The position numbers and the translations under genes are program-made. Shown piece by piece: positions 8,444 to 16,006 of a DNA stretch of 19,990 bases. The stretch spans positions 1 to 19,990 of the forward strand of contig DASULB010000143.1 in the NCBI GenBank assembly GCA_036278455.1, read 5' to 3'. This DNA comes from FW021-bin31 sp036278455 (GTDB lineage: Bacteria > Bacteroidota > Bacteroidia > Chitinophagales > Chitinophagaceae). The first letter of the stretch is position 1, and every line of letters begins with the position of its first letter. Under the pieces are notes generated by a model, which saw only the letters and a program-made list of their open reading frames with translations, searched no databases and had not been told where the DNA came from.

Positions 8444-8474
8444 CCAAGGTATAAAAAAATCAAAAGCCGCGCAA
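8444..8474 (-). promoter_or_regulatory. Possible bglX promoter
   Basis: On the minus strand TTG (8474-8472), a 20-base spacer and TACCTTGG (8451-8444) resemble the Bacteroidota promoter with one mismatch in the -7 element. It lies 19 bases before the ATG at 8424. Confidence 0.4.
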
Positions 8475-8626
8475 TCGTTTGCGCTATATTTAGTGAAATC
8501 AAAGCCGAAGGGCCTGAATCCTTCCATATCCCCGATATCTGGGGCATGCGCCGCAAAGAACCGGCGGAATAATGACGGTGTCAGCCTGTATTGCCTGGCG
8601 GTTCCGCCTGTTTCCCCTTATTTGGC

Positions 8627-8634
8627 TAACTTTG
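8627..8634 (+). promoter_or_regulatory. -7 promoter element of mnmA
   Basis: TAACTTTG matches TAnnTTTG and ends 17 bases before the ATG at 8652. No convincing -33 element is seen. Its position supports the downstream start over the longer open frame beginning at 8493. Confidence 0.55.
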
Positions 8635-8651
8635 CAAAAAAAGAGGATATC

Positions 8652-9815
8652 ATGAGCACAAAAGGCAAAGTGCTGGTAGCGATGAGCGGTGGTATTGACA
8701 GTACCGTTACCGCGTTGATGCTGAACGAACAAGGCTATGAGGTGGTGGGCATCACCATGAAAACATGGGATTACGCCACTTCTGGCAGCAGTAAAAAAGA
8801 AACTGGCTGCTGCAACCTTGATTCCTTCAATGACGCCCGGGCGGCCGCCGTAGAACATGGTTTTCCTCATTTTGTGCTGGATCTGCGCGATGAATTCGGG
8901 GATTTTGTCATTGATAACTTCGTGGATGAATACCTGGCGGGACGCACGCCCAATCCCTGTGTGTTGTGCAATACACACATCAAATGGGACGCCCTGCTGA
9001 AACGCGCCAATGGTTTAGGCTGCGACCACATTGCCACCGGCCATTATGCGAACATACGATTGGAGAATGGCCGTTATGTGGTTTCAAAAGGACTGGATGA
9101 GACCAAGGACCAGAGTTATGTGCTTTGGGGCGTAAGCCAGGAGTGCCTGTCACGGACCCTGTTGCCACTGGGGAACTACCGCAAGACCGAGATCCGCCAG
9201 ATGGCCCTGGACTATGGCTATCCCGAACTGGCCAAAAAAAGTGAAAGTTACGAGATCTGTTTCGTGCCTGACAATAACTACCGGAATTTCCTCAAGCATA
9301 AAGTGACGGATCTGGCCCGGCAGGTGGAGGGGGGTAACTTTGTCTTCAGGGATGGAAGCATCGTGGGTAAGCACCAGGGATATCCTTTTTACACCATTGG
9401 CCAGCGCAAAGGCCTGGGCATCGCTTTTGGTAAGCCTGTCTTCGTCATTGAGATCATTCCCGAGACCAATACGGTCGTATTGGGTGATGAAAAAGACCTG
9501 AACCGCCAGCAGATGTGGGTGGGTGGGCTGAACCTGCAGAAGTATACAAGTCTTCCGGAGGGCATGGAGGTCCTGACAAAAATCCGTTACAAGGACAAAG
9601 GGACCCTGAGCCACCTGTTCCATGACAGGGACCAGCTGCGCATAGATTTTTATAGCCCGGCCAAGGGTGTGGCCCCCGGGCAGTCCGCGGTATTTTATGA
9701 AGGTGACGACGTCATAGGCGGAGGCATCATCCAAAGATATCCGGGCAGTGCGCCCGCTTCGGCAAAGAACAGCTATTCCTTTGGACGGGCTGTCGCCTCA
9801 TCGGTTGACGACTGA
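8652..9815 (+). CDS. mnmA: tRNA-specific 2-thiouridylase MnmA
   Basis: The 387-residue cytoplasmic enzyme adds sulfur to U34 of tRNA-Lys, -Glu and -Gln using ATP. The PP-loop SGGIDST is at residues 12-18. The catalytic pair is C103 in TPNPCVLCN and C203 in SYEICFVPDNNY. GHYA (130-133), the TKDQSYVLWG segment, and FYTIGQRKGLGIA lead to the C-terminal beta-barrel, where APGQSAVFY and GGGII are conserved. The open frame extends to 8493, but the MSTKGKVLVAMSGG start at 8652 matches family N-termini and has a purine-rich AAGAGGA upstream. About 25 residues after GGGII (ending ASSVDD) go beyond the usual end and look unstructured. The gene appears monocistronic. Confidence 0.96.
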   Translation: MSTKGKVLVAMSGGIDSTVTALMLNEQGYEVVGITMKTWDYATSGSSKKETGCCNLDSFNDARAAAVEHGFPHFVLDLRDEFGDFVIDNFVDEYLAGRTPNPCVLCNTHIKWDALLKRANGLGCDHIATGHYANIRLENGRYVVSKGLDETKDQSYVLWGVSQECLSRTLLPLGNYRKTEIRQMALDYGYPELAKKSESYEICFVPDNNYRNFLKHKVTDLARQVEGGNFVFRDGSIVGKHQGYPFYTIGQRKGLGIAFGKPVFVIEIIPETNTVVLGDEKDLNRQQMWVGGLNLQKYTSLPEGMEVLTKIRYKDKGTLSHLFHDRDQLRIDFYSPAKGVAPGQSAVFYEGDDVIGGGIIQRYPGSAPASAKNSYSFGRAVASSVDD

Positions 9816-10064
9816 CGGACACCCGGGATGGCAGATCCGTTGTATGCCGCCTGAACTTAAAGGCGTACCCGTCCGGGCAGGCTTCCCGGAAGCAGGCTTG
9901 CATTTACTTCCTGCCAGACTCCTTAAAGAAAGAAATTGTTAAAAAGGGGCTAACTTCATTGACTAAAACCGGTTTGCAAAAGATCATAAGTTTTCAAAAT
10001 TTCTGAAGCCGTAAGGCATTCCTGGTGGCGGTTTGAAAGCATCCGCCCTAAAACCATCACCAAC

Positions 10065-10682
10065 ATGATGACAAACGCACTGCATTTTAATAAAATATTC
10101 ACCCGTTGTACCGAAGATTATCAGCGTTTTCAGGACACGGATCATCCGCTGGAAAATCCCTTTGCGGTGGGCACGCCGGAAAACCTGCTGTACCATAAGA
10201 ACTGGATCGATAACGTCCAGTGGGACCTGGAGGATTTGATACGGGCCCCGGAGATTGATCCGGGGAAAGCCCTGGCACTTAAGCGCCGGATCGATCAAAG
10301 CAACCAGGGGCGTACGGACCTGGTGGAAAAGATCGACGATGTTTTACTGGAAAAATATGCTTCCGCCATACCCCTGTCCGGCGCCCGGCTAAATACCGAA
10401 AGCGTCGCCTGGGCGCTCGACCGCCTTTCCATCCTTGTATTAAAAATTTACCACATGACCGCGCAGACCCGCCGGGAAGACGCCGGTGAATACCACAGGC
10501 AAAAGTGCGAGCAGAAACTGGCGGTGCTGCAGATGCAGCAGCAAGACCTGATACGCGCCATTGATGAATTACAGGAAGATATCCTCAGTGGCAAACGCGT
10601 GGTCAAGGTGTATCGCCAGATGAAGATGTACAACGATCCCACCCTGAATCCTGTTTTATATACCGCAAAAAAACAGCCATGA
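10065..10682 (+). CDS. DUF4254 family protein paired with a GT9 glycosyltransferase
   Basis: This 205-residue, soluble and probably all-helical protein matches what I know of DUF4254, a Bacteroidota family of unknown function. N-terminal landmarks are the FTRCTEDY helix, NLLYHKNWIDNVQWDLEDLIR and LKRRIDQSNQGRTDLVEKID; the C-terminal half has a QKLAVLQMQQQDL coiled-coil-like helix. No signal peptide or membrane segment is seen. The start is ambiguous between adjacent ATGs at 10065 and 10068. Its TGA overlaps the next start codon as ATGA, so it is very likely translationally coupled to the heptosyltransferase-like gene. That suggests a role with the GT9 enzyme in lipopolysaccharide or other surface glycan assembly, which is inference only. 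Confidence 0.85.
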   Translation: MMTNALHFNKIFTRCTEDYQRFQDTDHPLENPFAVGTPENLLYHKNWIDNVQWDLEDLIRAPEIDPGKALALKRRIDQSNQGRTDLVEKIDDVLLEKYASAIPLSGARLNTESVAWALDRLSILVLKIYHMTAQTRREDAGEYHRQKCEQKLAVLQMQQQDLIRAIDELQEDILSGKRVVKVYRQMKMYNDPTLNPVLYTAKKQP

Positions 10683-11725
10683 ACCTGCTGGTTATCAGAA
10701 TGTCGGCCATGGGTGATGTGGCACTGACCGTACCCGCCATCCGTTCGGTGCTGGACACCTACCCTGAAATGCACCTTACCCTGGTCACCAAAAAGCAATT
10801 CCTCCCTTTTTTTGAAAACATAGACCGGCTTGATCTGATCGCCGCCGAGGTAAAGGGAAAACACAGGGGCATCCCGGGCCTTCGCCGTTTGTTTAAAGAG
10901 ATCAGAGGGTCGGGTCGGATCGATGCGGTCATTGACCTGCACGATGTCCTGCGAAGCCGTATCCTATCCTTTTTTTTCAAAAACGCAGGCCTGCCGGTCT
11001 TCAGAATAGATAAGGGAAGAAAAGAAAAAAAGCAGTTGACTGCCAGGAAGGAAAAACGACGTGTCCCGCTGCCCCATACGGTCACCCGTTACCTGAACGT
11101 CTTTGGAAAGGCTGGCTTTCCTGCCATCCTTTCGGTCCGTACCAACTGGTTTAACCACATCACTTTCCCTGAATCATTCCTGCAAAAAGCCCATTTGCTG
11201 CCAAAGACGGTTTCATGGATCGGCATCGCGCCTTTTGCCAAACACCGGGAGAAAAGCTGGCCCCTTGATAAAGTAGCGCGTCTCATAGCCGCGTTCGACC
11301 CTTCAGACACCCTGGTATTTTTGTTTGGCGGTGGTGAAAAGGAGGTGGCACGACTAAACCGGCTCAAGGAAAAATATACCCATGTGATCGTCGTCGCCGG
11401 CGCCCTGACCTTAACGGAAGAACTGGGACTCATCAGCAAACTGGATGTCATGATCAGCATGGACAGCGCCAATATGCATTTGGCGGCGCTCTGCGGCACC
11501 CCCGTTGTTTCCATATGGGGGGCCACACATCCTTTTGCCGGATTTGGTCCGCTGGGAGGCAATGAAAAATTCATGGTGCAGATCTCCGCAGAAAAGTTAC
11601 CCTGCCGGCCCTGTTCGGTCTTCGGAAATAAGCCCTGTTACCGTGGCGATCATGCCTGCATGGAATGGATTACGCCCGAACAGGTCCTGGAAACGGTAGA
11701 AAAGGCCGTAAAAGAAACCAGGTAA
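10679..11725 (+). CDS. Glycosyltransferase family 9 protein (ADP-heptose:LPS heptosyltransferase-like)
   Basis: The 348-residue GT-B enzyme would transfer a sugar, in relatives heptose from ADP-heptose, to lipid A-core at the cytoplasmic face of the inner membrane. The N-terminal motif MNLLVIRMSAMGDVALTVPAI is the GT9 signature. Fold landmarks follow with WIGIAPFAKHREKSWP and FLFGGGEKE. The donor-site motif D262-SANMHLAALCGTPVVSIWGATHP is complete. A cysteine-rich CRPCSVFGNKPC...HACM segment lies near the C terminus, as in many Bacteroidota GT9 proteins. It overlaps the DUF4254 gene by 4 bases. The donor and acceptor cannot be told from sequence. The gene converges with the MazG-like gene, 24 bases away. 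Confidence 0.92.
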   Translation: MNLLVIRMSAMGDVALTVPAIRSVLDTYPEMHLTLVTKKQFLPFFENIDRLDLIAAEVKGKHRGIPGLRRLFKEIRGSGRIDAVIDLHDVLRSRILSFFFKNAGLPVFRIDKGRKEKKQLTARKEKRRVPLPHTVTRYLNVFGKAGFPAILSVRTNWFNHITFPESFLQKAHLLPKTVSWIGIAPFAKHREKSWPLDKVARLIAAFDPSDTLVFLFGGGEKEVARLNRLKEKYTHVIVVAGALTLTEELGLISKLDVMISMDSANMHLAALCGTPVVSIWGATHPFAGFGPLGGNEKFMVQISAEKLPCRPCSVFGNKPCYRGDHACMEWITPEQVLETVEKAVKETR

Positions 11726-11749
11726 GCGTTGATGCTATAAGCGCTTCCC

Positions 11750-12091
11750 TTATTGTTCAGGGCCTTCCCTCAATTTGTTATTTTGCTGATGGCGCGCACT
11801 GTCGCGGTTGGTCTTCTTGACAAAATTCTGCTCCAGGGCCACTGTCAGGTCCACGCCGGTCTGGTTCGAAAGACAGAGCAGTACCCATAGAACATCGGCC
11901 AGTTCATCGGCAAGATCCTTGCGCTTATCACTTTCTTTGAAAGACTGTTCACCATACTGCCTGGAGATGATCCGCGCCACCTCTCCCACTTCTTCGGTAA
12001 GGACCGCCATATTGGTCAGTTCATTGAAATAGCGGACACCATGGGTTTCGATCCACTGGTCGACACGGTCCTGCGCTTCGCGAATGGTCAT
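11750..12091 (-). CDS. MazG-like nucleotide pyrophosphohydrolase
   Basis: The 113-residue all-alpha NTP pyrophosphohydrolase carries the family's metal-binding pattern: E34-x-x-E37 in TEEVGEVARI and E63-x-x-D66 in LADELADVLW. Such proteins hydrolyse (d)NTPs or modified nucleotides to NMP and PPi, as house-cleaning enzymes. Length fits the short single-domain MazG/iMazG group rather than the two-domain E. coli MazG. The tail NTNR..HQQNNKLREGPEQ is polar and probably disordered. It is downstream of the PhnP-like gene on the same strand, separated by 119 bases and a terminator-like hairpin, so it may be transcribed separately. Confidence 0.9.
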   Translation of the reverse strand: MTIREAQDRVDQWIETHGVRYFNELTNMAVLTEEVGEVARIISRQYGEQSFKESDKRKDLADELADVLWVLLCLSNQTGVDLTVALEQNFVKKTNRDSARHQQNNKLREGPEQ

Positions 12092-12133
12092 GATTGATAA
12101 GTTTTTATCTCGTTAAAAGCCAAAGAAGACCGC

Positions 12134-12164
12134 AAAAAAAGTAGCCCGGTTCCACCATACGGGC
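12134..12164 (-). terminator. Possible terminator after the PhnP-like hydrolase gene
   Basis: On the minus strand GCCCG (12164-12160) and CGGGC (12148-12144) can pair around an 11-base loop, followed by TACTTTTTTT. The stem is short; an upstream 5-bp stem ACGGG/CCCGT overlaps it. It would insulate the MazG-like gene from the operon upstream. Confidence 0.45.
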
Positions 12165-12210
12165 GCTCCCGTTTCAAACTGCCCGCGGGCCTGACCGGCA
12201 GCCCGGCTTA

Positions 12211-12972
12211 TCACAGTTCCAATTCCATCCCGTCGTAAGCGAGCGACCTGCCCGGCGGCAATCCCCGGCTCACTTCCTGATGGCGCCCCAACTGATGGCT
12301 GATGTGTGTGAAATAAGCCTGTTCAACACCCAGTTCGTCGGCCAGCGCGATGGCCTGTGGCAAGGTAAAATGCGAAATATGCGCCTCGTTGCGCAGCGCG
12401 TTCAACACCAATACCTTAGACCCTCTTATCTTTTCTTTCTCCTCCACGGAAATGTAACTGGCGTCGGTGATATAGGTGAAATCGCCTATCCGGAAACCGC
12501 GCACCGGCATTTTATAGTGCAGCACATCAATAGGAATAACGGTCAGGTTTGCGACACCGAAAGGTTCCGTGTCAATGGTACGCAGATTGATCTCCGGTAT
12601 GCCTGGATATTTTCTTTCTCCAAAGGCATAAGAGAATTCCTTGCGGATCACCTCCTGGGTGGGCAGCGTGGCAAAGACATCTATGGGCGCCTGCTGAAAA
12701 TAATTAAAAGCCCGGACATCATCCATCCCCGCGATATGATCCTTATGAGAATGGGTGACGAGTACCGCATCCAGGTGTTTTACGCCGGCCCGGAGCATCT
12801 GATAGCGGAAATCCGGCGTGGTATCAACGACCAGGTTAAATTTCCCTTCCTGGATCAGGATGCTGCTGCGCAGGCGTTTGTCCCTGCTGTCAGGGGAAGT
12901 GCAGACATAGCAGTTACAGGCGATCATCGGTACGCCCTGCGATGTTCCTGTCCCCAGAAAAGTTATTTTCAA
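12211..12972 (-). CDS. PhnP-like metallo-beta-lactamase-fold phosphodiesterase
   Basis: The 253-residue hydrolase has the MBL metal motif T-H74-S-H76-K-D78-H79, a later WITDAS-like strand (TYITDASYI) carrying the bridging aspartate, and THISH near the C terminus. Three cysteines in CNCYVC (C19, C21, C24) match the extra structural zinc site described for E. coli PhnP. PhnP cleaves phosphoribosyl cyclic phosphate in phosphonate breakdown, but no phn genes are nearby. Bacteroidota commonly carry this paralog alone, so the true substrate is unknown. It starts 11 bases after the stop of the acidic-tail protein and probably shares its promoter. Confidence 0.88.
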   Translation of the reverse strand: MKITFLGTGTSQGVPMIACNCYVCTSPDSRDKRLRSSILIQEGKFNLVVDTTPDFRYQMLRAGVKHLDAVLVTHSHKDHIAGMDDVRAFNYFQQAPIDVFATLPTQEVIRKEFSYAFGERKYPGIPEINLRTIDTEPFGVANLTVIPIDVLHYKMPVRGFRIGDFTYITDASYISVEEKEKIRGSKVLVLNALRNEAHISHFTLPQAIALADELGVEQAYFTHISHQLGRHQEVSRGLPPGRSLAYDGMELEL

Positions 12973-12983
12973 TTTGGTTATGC

Positions 12984-13496
12984 TTATGGTGTTTGCTGAT
13001 TGTCTTTCTCCTGGTCATCATTATCCAGGTCATTGTTTTCCGGGGCATCTGTTTTTGGGTTACCCTCCTTCCTGTCATCGCTGATCAGGTCATCTGCCGC
13101 AGGGTCATCGTTATCCGTCTCATCTGTTTCCTGGTCATCCTCCTTCCTGTCATCCTCTGCCAGGTCATCTGCCGGCAGGTCGTCTTTATCCGGGTCATCA
13201 GCCGGCTCTTCGGGCAGTGCTGTCTTGTCACGGGCTTCCTGCACGGCCTGCCCGTATATTTTCTTTGACTCCGCGCTCAGGATGTTTTCATCAATTTTCA
13301 ACAAGGCCAGGATATCCATCAGGGTATTAATTCTTCCTTCCAGGTTCAGAAATTTGTTGACAACCACGACCTTCTTATGCTCCAGAATGCAGAATCCGGA
13401 ATTAAACGTCCCTTTTTCAAAGCGCAGGACGTAGCCTGTCTCATTCAGTACTTTCACAATTTTATCCAGTGTGGTCTGTGTATATTTGATCGCCAT
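12984..13496 (-). CDS. Small conserved-type protein with a pentapeptide-repeat acidic tail
   Basis: The 170-residue protein has two parts. Residues 1-90 look like a compact alpha/beta domain, MAIKYTQTTLDKIVKVLNETGYVLRFEKG followed by FCILEHKKVVVVNKFLNLEGRINTLMDIL; I recall similar short proteins of unknown function in Chitinophagaceae. Residues 97-166 are 14 pentapeptides of the form xxxDD, strongly acidic and probably disordered, ending in QQTP. The frame can be extended to a TTG at 13514, but ATG at 13496 fits better, because the promoter at 13520-13550 would start transcription near 13513. No signal peptide or membrane segment is present. It is the first gene of an operon with the PhnP-like hydrolase. 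Function unknown; the tail might bind cations or basic partners. Confidence 0.8.
   Translation of the reverse strand: MAIKYTQTTLDKIVKVLNETGYVLRFEKGTFNSGFCILEHKKVVVVNKFLNLEGRINTLMDILALLKIDENILSAESKKIYGQAVQEARDKTALPEEPADDPDKDDLPADDLAEDDRKEDDQETDETDNDDPAADDLISDDRKEGNPKTDAPENNDLDNDDQEKDNQQTP
12999..13208. repeat. In-frame 15-bp tandem repeat, 14 units
   Basis: Fourteen contiguous 15-base units, most beginning GTCATC on the plus strand, code xxxDD pentapeptides on the minus strand. Units differ mainly in the nine bases between the DD codons. A 75-base higher-order pattern is visible: 13059-13118 resembles 13134-13193, both ending in protein as ...DD-RKE. All units keep frame. Confidence 0.9.
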
Positions 13497-13519
13497 GCGC
13501 TCGTTTTGGGTCAAAACAT

Positions 13520-13550
13520 CAAAATTAATAAAAATAGCAACAGGCCCAAA
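13520..13550 (-). promoter_or_regulatory. Promoter of the acidic-tail protein / PhnP-like operon
   Basis: On the minus strand TTTG (13550-13547), a 19-base spacer and TAATTTTG (13527-13520) match the Bacteroidota promoter at both elements. Transcription would begin near 13513, about 17 bases before the ATG at 13496. Confidence 0.75.
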
Positions 13551-14082
13551 GCCCGAATGTTGACCCTTGCGCCCAAAAGCCGCGGCTAAATACGGATTGC
13601 GCAGGCGTAGAGCCTGGGCTGCCGGCCGCCAAATGACGCCCCTTGTGGGGCTGAACTTTCTGAAATCTGATCCTGTGGTGGAACAGGGGTTCTTTATCCG
13701 AACGTCCCAGTAGTGAATTTGTAAGCGTTATTCCGCCCTTTTGCATGGAACCGCCAAAGGCCTTCTATCCGCCATACCGGCTGTTTAGCGCCTTCCTTCA
13801 TCAGCGCCTGGCAATAAGGGCGCCATTTTACCTACCGGCTTTGAGGGCGGACTAACAGGGAGTGATCGGTCTATCCTGCGAGAAGTTATTCCTTTCCGGC
13901 CAGGCTGGTGCGCTGACACACGGATTATTTCCCAGGGCGCCCGTTGCAGCATCTTTGTGGAAGCCTCCACGAAGGGGGCCACCGCACTTCCCAGCTGCAG
14001 GCCCCCGAATTTACCGGGATCCTACTTCCGGTCAGTAAGACGTCATGCCGGTTTTTAAACCTTGGCCCTTGCCTTTACCGGA
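13551..14082. other. 532-base gap with no recognisable gene, at the edge of the sugar-acid cassette
   Basis: No open frame here reads as a known family, and the longest (65-79 codons) lack convincing starts or context. I see no clear terminator for uxuA and no tRNA or structured RNA I recognise. A small perfect hairpin GTGGA-AGCC-TCCAC lies at 13957-13970, and two similar strings, GCCCAAAGCC and GCCCAAAAGCC, lie near 13545 and 13571. The gap separates housekeeping-type genes from the cassette, so it may be an insertion scar or decayed sequence. Confidence 0.5.
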
Positions 14083-15138
14083 TCAGGCCAATAATAAGGC
14101 AGCATTCATATAGCCCAGGGCATAAGCCATTCCAGCATGCCAGGAAGATTCGCAACTCATCTGGGGAGTATGATCCGGAATGAGTACGCCCTTAAAATCT
14201 TTGGTTTTCAGAATTTTTAAAATGCGCACCATGTCTATGTCTCCCTCATCCACAAATACTTCCCTGTAATGAGGCGCCTTGCCTCTGACATTCCTGAAAT
14301 GTATATAGGCGATCTGGTCTGCATACTTTTCCGTCGCTTCATAAACATCTCCCGCCGTCATCTCGGCAATGGACCCCAGACAGAATTCCAGTCCATTGCT
14401 TGTGCTTGGAATAATGTCTAGTAATTTCTGGTACAATTCCGGCTGATAAACCAACCGCGGTGTTTGTCTGAGATAGGGCACGGGCGGATCATCCGGATGA
14501 GCAGCCAGTCTGACACCTTCATTCTCCGCTACAGGAACTAACTCCTTCAGAAAATAAGATACCCTCTCCCACAGTTCCGCAGGCGACACCTGGGGCAGAT
14601 ACCCTGGCGGCGCATCCGTGTCATAAACCATATTCCAAACCATGCCGTTTGGTACAGGACTCTCATCCACACCATTCATTCCCACGGACCGCGCCGCCCC
14701 CCTTGCATATTCCCCGGTCGTCCTGCCACATACCCCTGCCAGGCTAAAGTTATAACCTATGACCGGAATACCTGCACGGCCAACACTTCTGATGATTTGT
14801 TTCAAAAACTCCATCTGTTTCTTCTTCCCCGGTCCGTCCAACAGGATATCAAACCAATGAGCCGGATCAAAATTCTCGATTGCTTCCCACTGAAGGCCCG
14901 CCTGATTTATTTCCTTTTTAAGACTGCACAATGCGTCCTCCGTCCATAACTCTGCAGAATCACCTGCCAGTCCCCATCCCCCTTGTCCCCCGACAGGTTG
15001 ATTATTCCGCCGGGTGTCGCCGGCCTGGTTAAAATAGTCGACAAGGTGCACCACCACATGTGTGCATCCGCATTGTCTTGCGAAATTGTAATATTCCCTG
15101 TTAAGCATATGGCGATAAAGCCCGAGTCCTAATTTCAT
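14083..15138 (-). CDS. uxuA: D-mannonate dehydratase
   Basis: The 351-residue TIM-barrel enzyme converts D-mannonate to 2-keto-3-deoxy-D-gluconate in hexuronate breakdown, in the cytoplasm. Visible motifs are WEAIENF (84-90), HPDDPP (214-219), EFCLGS with C253, HFRNVRG (280-286), EVFVDEGDIDM (293-303) and IPDHTPQM (320-327). The Cys, His and Asp residues in these blocks correspond to the metal ligands reported for UxuA. Length matches the 350-390 aa family. ATG at 15138 gives MKLGLGLYRHML, a plausible start. It is the last gene of the minus-strand cassette, 85 bases after the RraA-family gene. No kdgK or kdgA is in the window, so downstream steps lie elsewhere. Confidence 0.94.
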   Translation of the reverse strand: MKLGLGLYRHMLNREYYNFARQCGCTHVVVHLVDYFNQAGDTRRNNQPVGGQGGWGLAGDSAELWTEDALCSLKKEINQAGLQWEAIENFDPAHWFDILLDGPGKKKQMEFLKQIIRSVGRAGIPVIGYNFSLAGVCGRTTGEYARGAARSVGMNGVDESPVPNGMVWNMVYDTDAPPGYLPQVSPAELWERVSYFLKELVPVAENEGVRLAAHPDDPPVPYLRQTPRLVYQPELYQKLLDIIPSTSNGLEFCLGSIAEMTAGDVYEATEKYADQIAYIHFRNVRGKAPHYREVFVDEGDIDMVRILKILKTKDFKGVLIPDHTPQMSCESSWHAGMAYALGYMNAALLLA

Positions 15139-15223
15139 AAAAAGATAGTTTGATGCATCGGGCTCAGGAAAGGTAAACTTTTCTGGGCCTGATTACATAG
15201 ATAACGCGCTATGCGCAAAAAGA

Positions 15224-15916
15224 TCATAAGATACCAAATTTGTTGAACGCTTCGGTACTGCTCATGCCGTTCTCAATTTCATGACGTACCCGCTGTTCAC
15301 TCCTGGCCTTTTTCAAAGCCCTCTCCACCACCTGAACCTCATGTTCCTTTGGTATTACCAGTACGCCGTCCATATCGGCAAAGATCAAATCGCCAGGCCT
15401 CACCCAAACATCCCCCACCTGGATCGTGCAGCGGTAATCTACTACCTGCGTGCGTACACAGGAATCCTGTGCATACCGTCCTTTGCTGAATACAGGCCAC
15501 TCCTGCTCCATGACTTTCGCGGTATCCCGGTAATAGCCGTTGATTACGGCACCCATGGCACCTCGCTTTTTTGCGGTGGCCGTCAATATCTCGCCCCAAT
15601 AGGCACATCGCATGGCCCCCCCCGAAGCCAGATAAACCTCACCGGATTCAAGCTGATCCAATGCTTCGGTAAGCTTTCCAAAAGGCTTTTTCTGAGGGCC
15701 GTATACGTCAATCATCAGCACAGGCATGGCTCTGCCTACGAGTTTATCCGTCATCCTGAGGGGCTGAATACCCTGGGGCAAAAATTGGTGGTAACATTCC
15801 AGCTCATCCAAAATATCCCCTACCACCGACGTATACATTTCCGTCTTGAATAATTCAAACAACTCAAAATCGTTGCTCCATATTTGCATGGTTTTGTTCT
15901 CGTTAGTTTTAAGCAT
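15224..15916 (-). CDS. RraA-family protein (HMG/CHA aldolase-like)
   Basis: The 230-residue protein has the RraA/aldolase fold core: VVGDILDEL (31-39), GRAMPVL (61-67), WGEILTATAKKRGAMGAVINGYYRD with the substrate- and metal-binding R130-D131, and GDLIFADMDGVLVIP (175-189). Members are either class II 4-hydroxy-4-methyl-2-oxoglutarate/oxaloacetate aldolases or inhibitors of RNase E. The old name dimethylmenaquinone methyltransferase is a misannotation. The R-D pair favours a catalytic role. In this sugar-acid cassette an aldolase or related lyase acting on an oxo-acid is plausible, but the substrate is not evident. An alternative ATG at 15889 (MQIWSNDFELF) would shorten it by nine residues and aligns better with relatives I recall. 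It is 90 bases downstream of the cupin gene. Confidence 0.85.
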   Translation of the reverse strand: MLKTNENKTMQIWSNDFELFELFKTEMYTSVVGDILDELECYHQFLPQGIQPLRMTDKLVGRAMPVLMIDVYGPQKKPFGKLTEALDQLESGEVYLASGGAMRCAYWGEILTATAKKRGAMGAVINGYYRDTAKVMEQEWPVFSKGRYAQDSCVRTQVVDYRCTIQVGDVWVRPGDLIFADMDGVLVIPKEHEVQVVERALKKARSEQRVRHEIENGMSSTEAFNKFGIL

Positions 15917-16006
15917 GGTTTTATTTTTTCAGGAAATTCATAAATCCCCGTCATTTCCGCCAGATCTGCGAACCACCGTTTTCGGGTAATAACGGAGTCA
16001 TCATTA

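Noticed and set aside
8493..8651. N-terminal extension of MnmA
   Set aside because: The upstream residues do not fit the family and the frame crosses the promoter; ATG 8652 fits.
12999..13208. CRISPR array
   Set aside because: Units are 15 bases with no repeat/spacer pattern and lie in frame within a coding sequence.
13000..13434. Serine-rich plus-strand protein
   Set aside because: It is the reverse reading of the GAT/GAC repeat codons of the minus-strand gene.
13944..14183. 79-codon plus-strand frame over the end of uxuA
   Set aside because: Overlaps a solid gene on the other strand, with a non-ATG start and no family resemblance.
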